Assembly: GCF_014851685.1 (NCBI RefSeq)
Contig: NZ_JACVAC010000014.1
Span: 62,001 to 126,000 of the forward strand
Source: Pseudomonas sp. PDM05
Lineage (GTDB): Bacteria; Pseudomonadota; Gammaproteobacteria; Pseudomonadales; Pseudomonadaceae
DNA length: 64,000 nt
Direction: 5' to 3'
In this document: one piece after another, positions 27,130 to 34,447 of the stretch
Layout of the letters: the number at the start of each line of letters is the position of its first letter
Numbering within the stretch: the stretch's first letter is position 1
Notes under the pieces: generated by a model
Seen by the model: the letters and a program-made list of their open reading frames with translations, nothing else
Told to the model about the DNA's origin: nothing
Database searches by the model: none
Position numbers and translations under genes: made by a program

Positions 27130-28253
27130 TGTCGGCGTTCGTGAGCGCGAATGCCGTGCGCCTGGCGGACTTCAGCCGGATCTGCGCGCAACGGGCCACG
27201 GCTGAAGAGTACCCGCTGTGCCAGCACGTGCTGGACAACGTGCCGATCTATCAGGCACGTGCACTGCGCAACAGCGACAGACTTACGGTCATGAATGAGC
27301 TGCACCGACTGTTCCGTGATGGCCCGGGCGTGATGGTCGTGCGCCGCGCCTACGAAGACCTGGAAGTGGTCGACCGTCACAGCCAGGTGTTCGAAAAAAT
27401 CTTCGCCAACGAAGCCGCCCAAGGCGTGGCCGCCGACCACTTTGCCAAGGCCGGCAGCAACGGGCGGATCTGGAACTCACTGCAGAAAGCCGCACTGCAG
27501 TCGCCCGAGTCGTTTGTCGAGTACTACGCCAACCCGCTGTTGGGGCTGATTGCCGAAGCGTGGCTGGGGCCCAATTTCCAGGTGACGGCGCAGGTCAATG
27601 TGGTGCACCCCGGCGGCCAGGCGCAGCAACCGCACCGTGACTATCACCTGGGGTTCCAGACCGACGATGTGGTCGAGCGCTTCCCCCTGCCCTTGCACGT
27701 GTTGTCCCAGTACCTGACCTTGCAAGGTGCAGTGGCCCATTCGGACATGCCGCTGGAAACCGGCCCGACCCAGCTGCTGCCGTTCTCCCAGCAATACGCC
27801 CTGGGCTACCTGGCGTGGCGCCGTGAGGAATTTATCGACTACTTCCAGCAACACGCCGTGCAACTGCCGCTGGACAAGGGCGACCTACTGTTCTTCAACC
27901 CGGCGCTGTTCCATGCGGCCGGCACCAACCGCACGCCGGATCGCCAGCGCATAGCCAATCTGCTGCAAATCTCCTCGGCGTTCGGCAAACCCATGGAGGC
28001 CCTCGACCGCGACCGCATGATGCTGGCGGTGTATCCGGCCCTGCTGGCCAACCCGGCCCTGGATGCCGAGGCGGTGATCGCCTGCACGGCCGACGGCTAT
28101 TCGTTTCCCACCAACCTCGATACCGACCCGCCGCTGAAGGGCCTGGCCCCGCAAACCGGGCAGCAACTGATGCAGCAGGCGTTGCGCGAACGCTGGCCGC
28201 CAGCGGACTTCGCAGCAGCCGTGGCGCAGATGCGAGCCAAGCGCCAGGCGTAA
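27129..28253 (+). CDS. PhyH-family Fe(II)/2-oxoglutarate dioxygenase
   Basis: A 374-residue protein of the phytanoyl-CoA dioxygenase family. PHRDYHLGFQ supplies the proximal iron ligands His-x-Asp, and GDLLFFNPALFHAAGTNRT the distal His, with Arg downstream for 2-oxoglutarate. ATG 27129 is preferred over the GTG three bases earlier because it overlaps the SDR stop. Bacterial PhyH enzymes hydroxylate or oxidatively demethylate small metabolites. Within this cluster it might act on a methylated or deoxy cyclitol before dehydrogenation; that role is inference. Confidence 0.85.
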   Translation: MSAFVSANAVRLADFSRICAQRATAEEYPLCQHVLDNVPIYQARALRNSDRLTVMNELHRLFRDGPGVMVVRRAYEDLEVVDRHSQVFEKIFANEAAQGVAADHFAKAGSNGRIWNSLQKAALQSPESFVEYYANPLLGLIAEAWLGPNFQVTAQVNVVHPGGQAQQPHRDYHLGFQTDDVVERFPLPLHVLSQYLTLQGAVAHSDMPLETGPTQLLPFSQQYALGYLAWRREEFIDYFQQHAVQLPLDKGDLLFFNPALFHAAGTNRTPDRQRIANLLQISSAFGKPMEALDRDRMMLAVYPALLANPALDAEAVIACTADGYSFPTNLDTDPPLKGLAPQTGQQLMQQALRERWPPADFAAAVAQMRAKRQA

Positions 28254-28296
28254 ATCCCCCGTGTTTTAACAACAACAAAAACAACGGAGCAAAACC

Positions 28297-29220
28297 ATGA
28301 AGAAGCAAATCCTTGCGACACTGTTTACCCTGGCTGTCACGCCCTGGGCGCTGGCCGATATCCGTATCGGCGTGAGCATCGCCCAGGTCGACGATGTGTT
28401 CCTCGCCCAAATGCGCGACTACATGGCCGCCCACGCCAAGGAATTGCCCGGTGTGACCCTGCAATTCGAAGACGCCCAGGGCGATGTGGTGCGCCAGCTC
28501 AATCAGGTGCAGAACTTCACTGCCCAGGGCATGGACGCCATCATCGTCAACCCGGTGGACACCGCCGCCACCGCCAAGATGAGCACCAATGCCCAGCAGG
28601 CCAAGACCCCGCTGGTCTACGTCAACCGTCGCCCGGACGCGCCGCAACTGCCGCCGGGCGTGGGTTACGTGGGTTCCGATGAGGTCAAGGCCGGTGAGAT
28701 CCAGATGCGCTACCTGGCCGAGAAAATGGGCGGCAAGGGCAACCTGGCGATCATGCTCGGGCTGTTGTCCAACAACGCCACCCACAACCGTACGCTGGGG
28801 GTCAAGAGCGTGCTCAAGGAGTACCCGAATATCAAGATCGTCGAGGAACAGAGCGCAGAGTGGCAGCGCAACAAAGCGATTGACCTGATGAACAACTGGA
28901 TCGTATCCGGCCGCAAGATCGACGCGGTGGCGGCAAACGCGGACGAGATGGCGATAGGCGCGGCCATGGCCATCAGCCAGGCGGGCATGCAGCCGGGCAA
29001 GGACATCCTGGTGGCCGGCAGCGACGGCGGCCCTGCCGGGTTGGACGCGGTGAAAAAAGGCCAACTGCTGGTGACGGTGTACCAGGACAACAAGGGCCAG
29101 GCAGTGGGCTCGATTGACCTGGCGGTGAAGATGGTCAAGAAGCAACCCTATACCGCTGAACTGACCATCCCCTATCAGCAGATCACCAAGGACAACTACC
29201 AAGCCTTCCTCAACCCATAA
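28297..29220 (+). CDS. periplasmic sugar/inositol-type ABC binding protein (orphan)
   Basis: A 307-residue exported binding protein. The signal peptide is MKKQILATLFTLAVTPWALA. The mature part follows the ribose/inositol-binding fold: IRIGVSIAQVDDVFLAQM, MDAIIVNPVDTAA, VYVNRRPD, VGYVGSDEVKAGE and AGSDGGPAGLDAV. It is third in the operon, 43 bases after the dioxygenase gene with an AACGGAG ribosome site. No ATP-binding or permease gene follows, since MAPEG and DUF2834 genes on the opposite strand come next. It must borrow permease components encoded elsewhere or serve as a sensor. Confidence 0.88.
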   Translation: MKKQILATLFTLAVTPWALADIRIGVSIAQVDDVFLAQMRDYMAAHAKELPGVTLQFEDAQGDVVRQLNQVQNFTAQGMDAIIVNPVDTAATAKMSTNAQQAKTPLVYVNRRPDAPQLPPGVGYVGSDEVKAGEIQMRYLAEKMGGKGNLAIMLGLLSNNATHNRTLGVKSVLKEYPNIKIVEEQSAEWQRNKAIDLMNNWIVSGRKIDAVAANADEMAIGAAMAISQAGMQPGKDILVAGSDGGPAGLDAVKKGQLLVTVYQDNKGQAVGSIDLAVKMVKKQPYTAELTIPYQQITKDNYQAFLNP

Positions 29221-29228
29221 CCCCGAAC

Positions 29229-29284
29229 GCTCCCACGTCTTGATTTGTGAACACGGTCAACGGTGGGAGCTGGCTTGCCTGCGA
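29229..29284. repeat. REP element
   Basis: GCTCCCAC (29229-29236) and GTGGGAGC (29263-29270) form an inverted pair. The second arm continues through GGCTTGCCTGCGA, the common Pseudomonas REP core, after the binding-protein gene. Confidence 0.7.
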
Positions 29285-29318
29285 AGACGCCAGCACAGGC
29301 AACCTGTCTATTGGCCTT

Positions 29319-29356
29319 GCCGCCACCTTCGCAGCCTCGCTAAAGCTCTACCCACC
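29319..29356 (-). repeat. degenerate REP of the second type, overlapping MAPEG stop
   Basis: The stretch CCTTCGCAGCCTCGCTAAAG then GCTCTACCCACC is an inverted, slightly decayed copy of the REP at 38932-38970. The TAG stop of the MAPEG gene (29340-29342) lies inside it. Confidence 0.6.
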
Positions 29357-29783
29357 GTTGATCGACGGCACTACCAATAATCCCGGCGCCGAGGCCGAAC
29401 AGGCACACCACACCCACGCCATAGGCCAGCGTGCGCCAGGGTTGCCAGCCCATCAGATACATCACCGTGTGCAGCACCCGCGCCAGGGTAAAGGCCACAA
29501 GCAACCATAGGGCCGCGGCGCTGTGACTCTGCTGCGCGACACACAACCCGCCCAACACAAAAAACAGCGGGATATTTTCCAGGTCATTGGCCCACGCCCT
29601 GGCCGCGCGGGCCACTTGCGGCAACTCCATAGGCTGCGCTCTGCGATTAAAAAAGGCCGCGTCTTCACGATTGGTAAACGCCCGTGCGTGTATACGGAAA
29701 TATCCCTGATAACAGGAAATGGCGAACATCTTCAGGCACAGCACCAACACGCATACCGCATAGACAGGTAAAAGATCATTCAT
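29340..29783 (-). CDS. MAPEG-family membrane protein
   Basis: A 147-residue, four-helix membrane protein. The MAPEG pattern is visible: a first helix with a CLKMF segment, then RIHARAFTNREDAAFF, the polar stretch RAARAWANDLENIPLFFVLG with the conserved E-N-I-P, and ARVLHTVMYLMGWQPWRTLAY. Eukaryotic members are glutathione-dependent detoxification or leukotriene enzymes; bacterial roles are mostly unknown. Its start overlaps the end of the DUF2834 gene by 8 bases, so the two are translated from one message. Confidence 0.85.
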   Translation of the reverse strand: MNDLLPVYAVCVLVLCLKMFAISCYQGYFRIHARAFTNREDAAFFNRRAQPMELPQVARAARAWANDLENIPLFFVLGGLCVAQQSHSAAALWLLVAFTLARVLHTVMYLMGWQPWRTLAYGVGVVCLFGLGAGIIGSAVDQRWVEL

Positions 29784-30081
29784 CCCTGAACCCCTTCACC
29801 ACGATGTAAAGCAACGGCCCCACCGACACAAACACCGCCGTCAGCAAAAAATACGGCAGCACCGAACGCAGCGGCCGCCCTCGCCTGCGCGCATCCCGGT
29901 ACATCCACACACACGCCAGCACGGCCATCAGGTACAGGTCGATGACCACCTGCGCCGTGTCCGGTCGCGACAGCAACTGCGCTGCAAACGCCAGCAGCGA
30001 CTGCTCGGCCGTCAGCATCGTGAACCCCGTATACAGGGTAAATCCGAGCAAGCCGGCCAGGGCGAAATAGGGTCTTGGCAT
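29776..30081 (-). CDS. DUF2834 small membrane protein
   Basis: A 101-residue protein with three hydrophobic segments and the tail RDARRRGRPLRSVLPYFLLTA, matching DUF2834-type proteins of unknown function. ATG 30081 is chosen because GGAGG stands about 10 bases upstream on the complement; the longer form to 30111 would include that ribosome site. It is the first gene of the DUF2834-MAPEG pair. It is divergent from the XRE regulator, with a perfect palindrome between them. Confidence 0.8.
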   Translation of the reverse strand: MPRPYFALAGLLGFTLYTGFTMLTAEQSLLAFAAQLLSRPDTAQVVIDLYLMAVLACVWMYRDARRRGRPLRSVLPYFLLTAVFVSVGPLLYIVVKGFRDE

Positions 30082-30138
30082 GGTCTGTTCCTCCACGTGA
30101 TGAAGGCTCACGTTAGTGATAAGGTTCTGCCCCTCGCA

Positions 30139-30155
30139 ATGACCTCGGAGGTCAT
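30139..30155. promoter_or_regulatory. perfect palindromic operator beside the XRE gene
   Basis: ATGACCTC-G-GAGGTCAT has perfect 8-bp arms around one base and ends 9 bases before the XRE start codon. It also lies 58 bases upstream of the divergent DUF2834 start. It is a strong candidate binding site for the adjacent XRE-MmyB-like regulator, controlling both directions. Confidence 0.65.
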
Positions 30156-30164
30156 GAAGCTGCC

Positions 30165-30953
30165 ATGGACACCCCCTCTACCGCCGGCGAACACCTGCGC
30201 CAACTGCGCCGCCAGGCCAAGCTGAGCCAGCTCGACCTGGCCTTGATCACTGGTGTTTCCCAACGCCACCTCAGTTGCCTCGAAACCGGCCGCGCCAACC
30301 CCAGCCCCGCGACGTTGCATAACCTGTTGACGGCATTGGAGACCCCTCTGGAGCAGTGCAACCGCGTGTTCCTCGCCGCCGGTTTCGCCCCGCGCTACAA
30401 CGCCACCCCGCTCGCTGCACCCGGCATGACGGCAATTCGCGAAGCCGTCAGCCATGTGCTGCACGCCAACAATCCTGCCCCGGCGATTCTGCTCGACAGC
30501 CAGTGGCAAGTGCTGGCGGCGAATGCCAGTACTGCGGTGTTGTTTGGCCTGGTCGGCATCGCGCCGGACGCCGCCGATGGCTTGAACCTGCTGACCACCC
30601 TGTTGCAACCCGGCGGCCTCGGTGATCACCTGCTCAATGCCGACGAGATCCGCACCCTGGCCTGGCAGCGCGCGAGCCGAGAGGCATTGGGTAATCCGCC
30701 GCTGGCGCAATTGCTCGCCGGTTTGCCGACGCCAAGCCCCACCGAGCCGCCCCAGGAACTGCCGCCACTGGTACTCACCCGCATCCGCTCAACCCAGGGC
30801 GAGCTGAACTTTCTGTCAACCTTCACCACCTTCGGCATGCCCCAGGACATCACACTCACCTCCCTGCGTATCGAGCATCTGATTCCGGCCGACGCCCACA
30901 CCTGGCAGATAATGCGCGCCGCCTATGCAGAATATTCGGCGCTGGTTTTGTGA
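30165..30953 (+). CDS. XRE regulator with MmyB-like ligand domain
   Basis: A 262-residue protein. Residues ~8-65 are an XRE helix-turn-helix (LRQLRRQAKLSQLDLALI, then GVSQRHLSCLETGRANPS). The rest is an MmyB-like PAS-type domain with AILLDSQWQVLAANASTAVLF and a C-terminal LTSLRIEHLIPADAHTWQIM. Such proteins typically regulate the neighbouring divergent gene, here DUF2834-MAPEG, in response to an unknown, perhaps lipid-like, ligand. The perfect palindrome just before the start supports autoregulation. Confidence 0.88.
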   Translation: MDTPSTAGEHLRQLRRQAKLSQLDLALITGVSQRHLSCLETGRANPSPATLHNLLTALETPLEQCNRVFLAAGFAPRYNATPLAAPGMTAIREAVSHVLHANNPAPAILLDSQWQVLAANASTAVLFGLVGIAPDAADGLNLLTTLLQPGGLGDHLLNADEIRTLAWQRASREALGNPPLAQLLAGLPTPSPTEPPQELPPLVLTRIRSTQGELNFLSTFTTFGMPQDITLTSLRIEHLIPADAHTWQIMRAAYAEYSALVL

Positions 30954-31009
30954 AATATCTGTACGTAGACTGCCGCGATACCCCCACGTGAAGGCGGCGA
31001 AAAAACGTG

Positions 31010-32716
31010 ATGCAAGTAACCGAAGTCTCCATTGCCCAATTGCGCGCTGCGCTTGAAACCGGCCAGACCACTGCCGTTGAATTGGTCCAGGCTTACCTGG
31101 CGCGGATCGAGGCCTATGACGGCCCGCACACCGCTACCGCGCTGAACGCCGTGGTCGTGCGCAACCCGCAAGCCCTTGCAGAAGCCGAGGCGTCCGATGC
31201 ACGTCGGGCCAAGGGCGCAACCCTGGGGCCACTGGATGGCATTCCTTACACCGCCAAAGACAGCTACCTGGTCAAAGGCCTGACCGCGGCATCCGGCAGC
31301 CCGGCCTTTGCCAAGCTCGTCGCCCAGCGCGATGCGTTCACCATCGAGCGCCTGCGCGCCGGCGGGGCGATCTGCCTGGGCAAGACCAATATGCCGCCAA
31401 TGGCCAACGGCGGCATGCAGCGCGGTGTGTATGGCCGCGCGGAAAGCCCCTACAACGCCAACTACCTGACCGCCCCCTTTGCCTCCGGCTCCTCCAACGG
31501 CGCCGGCACCGCAACGGCGGCGAGTTTTGCCGCGTTCGGCATGGCGGAAGAAACCTGGTCCAGCGGGCGCGGCCCGGCGTCCAACAATGGCCTGTGCGCC
31601 TACACCCCGTCCCGTGGACTGATTTCGGTACGTGGCAACTGGCCACTGACACCGACCATGGATGTAGTCGTGCCCTACGCACGCACCATGGCCGATCTGC
31701 TGGAAGTGCTCGACGTGATCGTCGCCGAAGACCCCGACACCCGTGGCGACCTGTGGCGCCTGCAACCCTGGGTGGCGATTCCCAGCGTCGCCTCGGTGCG
31801 TCCGGCGTCCTACGCTGAACTGGCGGTGGATTGCGCGTCCCTGGCCGGCAAACGCTTCGGCGTGCCGCGCATGTACATCAACGCCGACCCGGAAGCCGGC
31901 ACCAGCGAAAAACCTGGGATCGGCGGCCCGACCGGGCAAAAGATCAACACCCGCGCGACGGTGATCGAGCTGTGGCAAGCCGCACGCCAAGCCCTGGAAG
32001 CGGCGGGCGCCGAAGTGGTCGAAGTGGATTTCCCGCTGGTGTCCAACTGCGAAGGCGACCGCCCCGACGCGCCAACGGTGTTTACCCGTGGCCTGGTCTC
32101 CAAGGAATTTCTCCACGATGAGTTGTGGGAATTGTCCGCATGGGCTTTCGACGATTTCCTGCGCGCCAACGCCGACCCGAGCCTCAACCGCCTGGCGGAT
32201 GTGGATGGGGCGAAGATCTTCCCCCATGACCCTGGCACCTTGCCGAACCGCGAAGACGACCTCGCCGCCGGCATGGACGAGTACGTGCGCATGGCCGAAC
32301 GCGGCATCACCCCATGGAACGAGATCAGCACCGTCCCTGACGGCCTGCGCGGCCTGGAACAAACCCGCCGGCTGGACCTGGAAGACTGGATGGACAACCT
32401 CGGCCTCAACGCCGTGCTGTTTCCCACCGTGGCCGATGTAGGCCCGGCAGACGCAGACGTGAACGAAGCATCGGCAGATATTGCCTGGAGCAACGGCGTG
32501 TGGGTGGCCAACGGCAATCTGGCGATCCGCCACCTGGGCGTACCGACGGTCACCGTGCCAATGGGCGTAATGGCAGACATCGGCATGCCGGTCGGGCTGA
32601 CGTTTGCCGGGCGTGCGTATGATGACTCCGCGTTGCTGCGGTTTGCCGCGGCGTTCGAGTCGATGGGCAACAAACGCCAGGTTCCACCGCGTACACCTGC
32701 ACTGCAATCTGACTGA
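31010..32716 (+). CDS. amidase-signature hydrolase
   Basis: A 568-residue amidase-signature enzyme. The Ser-cisSer-Lys triad can be placed: Lys in GIPYTAKDSYLV, the cis-Ser in FASGSSNGAGTATA and the nucleophile Ser in EETWSSGRGPAS. The usual GGS-I-R around the nucleophile is altered to WSS-G-R, so it is a divergent subgroup. It is about 100 residues longer than GatA-type amidases. ATG 31010 is preferred to the GTG three bases earlier. There is no signal peptide, so it is cytoplasmic. Substrate unknown; neighbours give no pathway. Confidence 0.87.
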   Translation: MQVTEVSIAQLRAALETGQTTAVELVQAYLARIEAYDGPHTATALNAVVVRNPQALAEAEASDARRAKGATLGPLDGIPYTAKDSYLVKGLTAASGSPAFAKLVAQRDAFTIERLRAGGAICLGKTNMPPMANGGMQRGVYGRAESPYNANYLTAPFASGSSNGAGTATAASFAAFGMAEETWSSGRGPASNNGLCAYTPSRGLISVRGNWPLTPTMDVVVPYARTMADLLEVLDVIVAEDPDTRGDLWRLQPWVAIPSVASVRPASYAELAVDCASLAGKRFGVPRMYINADPEAGTSEKPGIGGPTGQKINTRATVIELWQAARQALEAAGAEVVEVDFPLVSNCEGDRPDAPTVFTRGLVSKEFLHDELWELSAWAFDDFLRANADPSLNRLADVDGAKIFPHDPGTLPNREDDLAAGMDEYVRMAERGITPWNEISTVPDGLRGLEQTRRLDLEDWMDNLGLNAVLFPTVADVGPADADVNEASADIAWSNGVWVANGNLAIRHLGVPTVTVPMGVMADIGMPVGLTFAGRAYDDSALLRFAAAFESMGNKRQVPPRTPALQSD

Positions 32717-32738
32717 ACGCGCCAAGCCTTATGAACGC

Positions 32739-32760
32739 GGGCCTGTGTGGGAGCAGGCCC
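32739..32760 (+). terminator. hairpin after the amidase gene
   Basis: GGGCCTG and CAGGCCC form a 7-bp stem whose loop contains TGTGGGAG, the REP signature. No T tract follows. It could be a minimal REP acting as a 3' stabiliser. Confidence 0.4.
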
Positions 32761-32792
32761 CGTTCCATATTGTCTTGAGCCTGTATGCCGCA

Positions 32793-33530
32793 TCAGGCTA
32801 TGTAGGGCACCGCCACCAGCAAGATCGCCGTCCCATGGGTGACCGTCGCCGCCAGCACGCCATAGCGCATGCGCACCAACCCACACGCCACACCTTCGAT
32901 CAAGGTAAACACCAACACCGGCCAACCCAATTGGGTCACGCTCAACGCCAGGAAGGCATGGCACGCCGCAAACGCCACGCCACTGGTCAACGCCGCACGC
33001 AATGGCGTCAGCTGTTGTTCCAGATAACCCTGCAAAAACCCGCGAAACAACACCTCTTCCAGGGCATTGGCGCCATAGGCCAGCACCACCATGGCCGGCA
33101 GCCAGACCCAGTAACCGTAAAACGCAGACGCCTCAATGCCTTGGTAAACCCGCAGCGGTACACCGATCAAACATCCGACCAGCAACCCGACGGCCAAGCC
33201 AACGCACGGGCTGCCGATGGTCCAGCGCACCAGCCGCCACAGGTCCGGGGCGATGTAGGCGAGCAGCAGGATCAACAGCACCGACAACCCGCCCAGCGCC
33301 GCCAGTACAAAGGCATTCGCCGTGAACCCGATCTGCACCCCACTGCCCAGCGTCCACAGGCCCAAGGGTGTCATCACGTCGCGCATCAACACGAACGCCG
33401 CCAACAGAATCAGGATGCGCATCGCCGGCATTGCCTTGGGCGTGAGCGCAAACCACAGACCGAACAGCAGCACGCCGGGACTCAGATAAGTGGTGTAGTG
33501 GATCAGCACCGCCAGGCCTTCGGCGATCAC
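32793..33530 (-). CDS. CPBP-family intramembrane protease
   Basis: A 245-residue polytopic protein of the CAAX-protease/bacteriocin-processing family. The glutamate motif NALEEVLFRGF gives EExxxR, FAACHAFLAL gives FxxxH, and THGTAILL is the last helix. The start is taken as GTG 33530: AGGAG sits 8 bases before it, and the GTG overlaps the TGA of the small upstream gene (GTGA). A longer reading from 33566 would overlap that gene by 40 bases. Bacterial members are abortive-infection or self-immunity proteases in some cases, but the role here is unknown. Confidence 0.8.
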   Translation of the reverse strand: MIAEGLAVLIHYTTYLSPGVLLFGLWFALTPKAMPAMRILILLAAFVLMRDVMTPLGLWTLGSGVQIGFTANAFVLAALGGLSVLLILLLAYIAPDLWRLVRWTIGSPCVGLAVGLLVGCLIGVPLRVYQGIEASAFYGYWVWLPAMVVLAYGANALEEVLFRGFLQGYLEQQLTPLRAALTSGVAFAACHAFLALSVTQLGWPVLVFTLIEGVACGLVRMRYGVLAATVTHGTAILLVAVPYIA

Positions 33531-33751
33531 TGCCCGGGCTCCTGGTCTGGATGACGGCGTTGCCACTCATCCACTACGTCGCCCAGGGTTTTGGCCGCGC
33601 CGTCGCAAATCCAGGCCATGAATGCCCGATCAAACTTAAACCCCGGGCCGCAGTGTTCCAGCATGAAGCGGCGGACGTTCTGGGTGTTTTTGTAGTGGGA
33701 AGTCACGGGGGTGGCGCGAGTGATGGGGTCGCTGTGCCAGTCAAAATCCAT
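33527..33751 (-). CDS. small DUF6434-like protein
   Basis: A 74-residue protein beginning MDFDWHSDPITRATPVT and continuing with NVRRFMLEHCGPGFKFDR. It resembles SAP/DUF6434-type small proteins that may bind nucleic acid. Start 33751 follows GAGG at good distance; the upstream ATG at 33769 would swallow that ribosome site. It is translationally coupled to the CPBP protease gene. There is no membrane segment. Confidence 0.7.
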   Translation of the reverse strand: MDFDWHSDPITRATPVTSHYKNTQNVRRFMLEHCGPGFKFDRAFMAWICDGAAKTLGDVVDEWQRRHPDQEPGQ

Positions 33752-33933
33752 TTTGTCCCTCAGGTGCATTGTTGTTTAGGAAACAGCATAGCGATGTGCC
33801 ACTTCACTAGGAAGAAACCCGATGGTCCTCCCAATGAGTTAGGACGTCACACAAGATTAACGATCACTCAATGACTAATATTTTATGAATATTTCAAAAT
33901 TTCCCTTTGCTTGGGCGCCCTGATTATTGCAAT

Positions 33934-33958
33934 GTTGTACGACGACTAAAGTGTCGTA
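33934..33958 (+). promoter_or_regulatory. operator-like dyad upstream of SnoaL-like gene
   Basis: TACGAC (33938-33943) and GTCGTA (33953-33958) are an inverted pair 29 bases before the start codon. The overlapping GTTGTACGACGAC (33934-33946) is the exact inverse of the 13-mer upstream of the hexuronate-type MFS gene. The AT-rich stretch 33860-33930 before it probably holds the promoter. Confidence 0.45.
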
Positions 33959-33986
33959 TTCACCCAAAAACAATAAGGAAACACCC

Positions 33987-34418
33987 ATGCCCAACGTCAA
34001 AGTACTGATCGGTTTTCTGTGCCTGTTCAGCGGCTACGTCGCTGCCGCCCCTGCCCCGGCAGAAAAGGACGTGGCCCAGGCGGTCGACCAACTGACCCAA
34101 GCCATGCTGCACCTGGACCTCAAGCAACTCCACGCGCTGACCGCCGACACCCTCACCTACGGCCATTCCAGCGGCAAAGTGCAGAACAAGGCGCAATTCA
34201 TCGCCGACCTGGAAACCCATACCAGCGCCTTCAAGACCCTGGAAATGCAAAACCAGACCATCACCCTCGATGGGGACACGGCGCTGGTGCGCAACCACTT
34301 TCACGCGTTGGCCGTGAACAGCGGCGTCGAAGTGCCCACCGACATCGACAACTTCCAGGTTTGGCAGAAGCAGCATGGCAAATGGCTGTTGATCGGACGT
34401 CAGGCCTACAAGTACTGA
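33987..34418 (+). CDS. secreted SnoaL/NTF2-like (DUF4440) protein
   Basis: A 143-residue protein with a signal peptide (MPNVKVLIGFLCLFSGYVAA, cleavage near AAAPA) and one NTF2-like cone fold: VDQLTQAMLHLDLKQLHALT, FIADLETHTSAFKTLEM and VWQKQHGKWLLIGRQAYKY. ATG 33987 has AAGGAAA upstream. NTF2-like secreted proteins bind or isomerise small molecules, but no catalytic residue can be named. It stands alone and converges with the MocR gene. Confidence 0.83.
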   Translation: MPNVKVLIGFLCLFSGYVAAAPAPAEKDVAQAVDQLTQAMLHLDLKQLHALTADTLTYGHSSGKVQNKAQFIADLETHTSAFKTLEMQNQTITLDGDTALVRNHFHALAVNSGVEVPTDIDNFQVWQKQHGKWLLIGRQAYKY

Positions 34419-34447
34419 AACGCCCCGGCGAGCCGCCTAACCCCGGC

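Noticed and set aside
30923..32725. Long frame antisense to the amidase
   Set aside because: It is His/Gly/Arg-rich shadow translation with no domain, covering a well supported amidase.
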